Shown here in pieces: positions 63,874-64,000 of a stretch of DNA of 64,000 bases. Positions within the stretch are counted from its first letter, which is position 1. Each line of letters opens with the position of its first letter. Under the pieces are notes generated by a model. That model searched no databases, was not told the origin of the DNA, and saw nothing but the letters and a program-made list of their open reading frames with translations. The position numbers were made by a program, and so were the translations under genes. This DNA is from Chloroflexota bacterium (GTDB taxonomy: Bacteria; Chloroflexota; Limnocylindria; Limnocylindrales; CSP1-4), in NCBI GenBank assembly GCA_030447745.1, contig JAUJOH010000002.1, forward strand, positions 308,081 through 372,080. Reading direction: 5' to 3'.

Positions 63874-64000
63874 CTGTGCATCCTCCGCACCCGGCTCGAG
63901 GCGGCAGCGGCGGACACGCTCGCCAACCGGGACGCGATGCTGTCGCTCGTCGAGGTCCACCGCGCTCGAACGGCGGCCGTCGCCGAGCGCGGAGCCGACG
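63874..64000 (+). CDS. start of a gene cut by the window end (possibly a carboxyltransferase)
   Basis: One plus-strand frame reads LCILRTRLEAAAADTLANRD then AMLSLVEVHRARTAAVAERG up to the window edge. ANRDAMLSLVEVHRARTA resembles the first helix of acyl-CoA carboxylase carboxyltransferase subunits, in which an N-terminal helix precedes the ERGR segment. The start is unclear: there is no good ATG or GTG in frame before ATG 63937, and TGA closes the frame just upstream. Too short to be sure. Confidence 0.3.
   Translation, partial: MCILRTRLEAAAADTLANRDAMLSLVEVHRARTAAVAERGAD

Overview
The window is about 70% GC, tightly packed, and reads as ordinary bacterial chromosome. I infer a Chloroflexota member (Limnocylindria/Ellin6529-like) or a close high-GC relative. 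The reasons are three enzymes of F420-linked families, a GuaB3-type IMP dehydrogenase, an Ycf45/SpoIIIAA-type ATPase with an R3H tail, a DarA-type c-di-AMP receptor, secreted proteins built from FlgD-like Ig repeats, and proline-rich RlpA-like proteins. The phylum is an inference; there is no rRNA here to test it.

Layout. 0-6 kb: small enzymes (VOC, GNAT, PPOX/F420, DUF2277), two RlpA-like secreted beta-barrel proteins, and two frameshifted genes (DUF985 cupin, AlkA-like glycosylase). 6-12 kb: full-length cobalamin-dependent methionine synthase (metH), a membrane zinc peptidase and an SDR. 12-13.7 kb: a poor region holding wrecks of an alpha/beta hydrolase and a family 2 glycosyltransferase. 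13.7-25 kb: tRNA-Pro(CGG), an MFS transporter, glnA, a PucR regulator, ResB, a trans-sulfuration enzyme, a membrane diguanylate cyclase, an Lrp regulator, an LLM oxidoreductase and tRNA-Pro(TGG). 25-34 kb: an LCP protein, the overlapping run parvulin-mazG-rph-rdgB, an acyltransferase followed by a stump of a DegT aminotransferase, and a polyprenol-phosphate mannosyltransferase. 34-40 kb: two secreted proteins, a GH18 hydrolase and a caspase-like protein, that share a C-terminal module of about 185 residues. 40-43 kb: rmlA-B-D-C with 4-base overlaps. 43-48 kb: radC, a CPBP protease, a zinc-ribbon membrane protein and unknowns.

48-54.5 kb: guaA (three apparent frameshifts), then SRPBCC, DDN-like, S24-like, Phd-like antitoxin, guaB3 and NUDIX genes, then a broken c-di-AMP receptor. 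The block between guaA and the receptor is bracketed by two inverted copies of an unexplained repeat of about 188 bp. 54.5-64 kb: a GAF-GGDEF protein, then on the minus strand GbsR-type regulator, pdxS, pdxT, GNAT, R3H-ATPase, tmk, ECF sigma factor and anti-sigma factor. The stretch from the GNAT to the anti-sigma factor is nearly gap-free.

Themes. The envelope is well represented: dTDP-rhamnose supply, an LCP transferase, mannosyl transfer, RlpA-like proteins, a glycoside hydrolase and an extracytoplasmic parvulin. Nucleotide second messengers appear twice: two GGDEF proteins with intact active and inhibitory sites, and a DarA-type receptor. Single-base indels are clustered in four short intervals, including in guaA, which is normally essential, while 30-kb stretches elsewhere are clean. 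Local sequence error is therefore a serious alternative to gene decay at those places.
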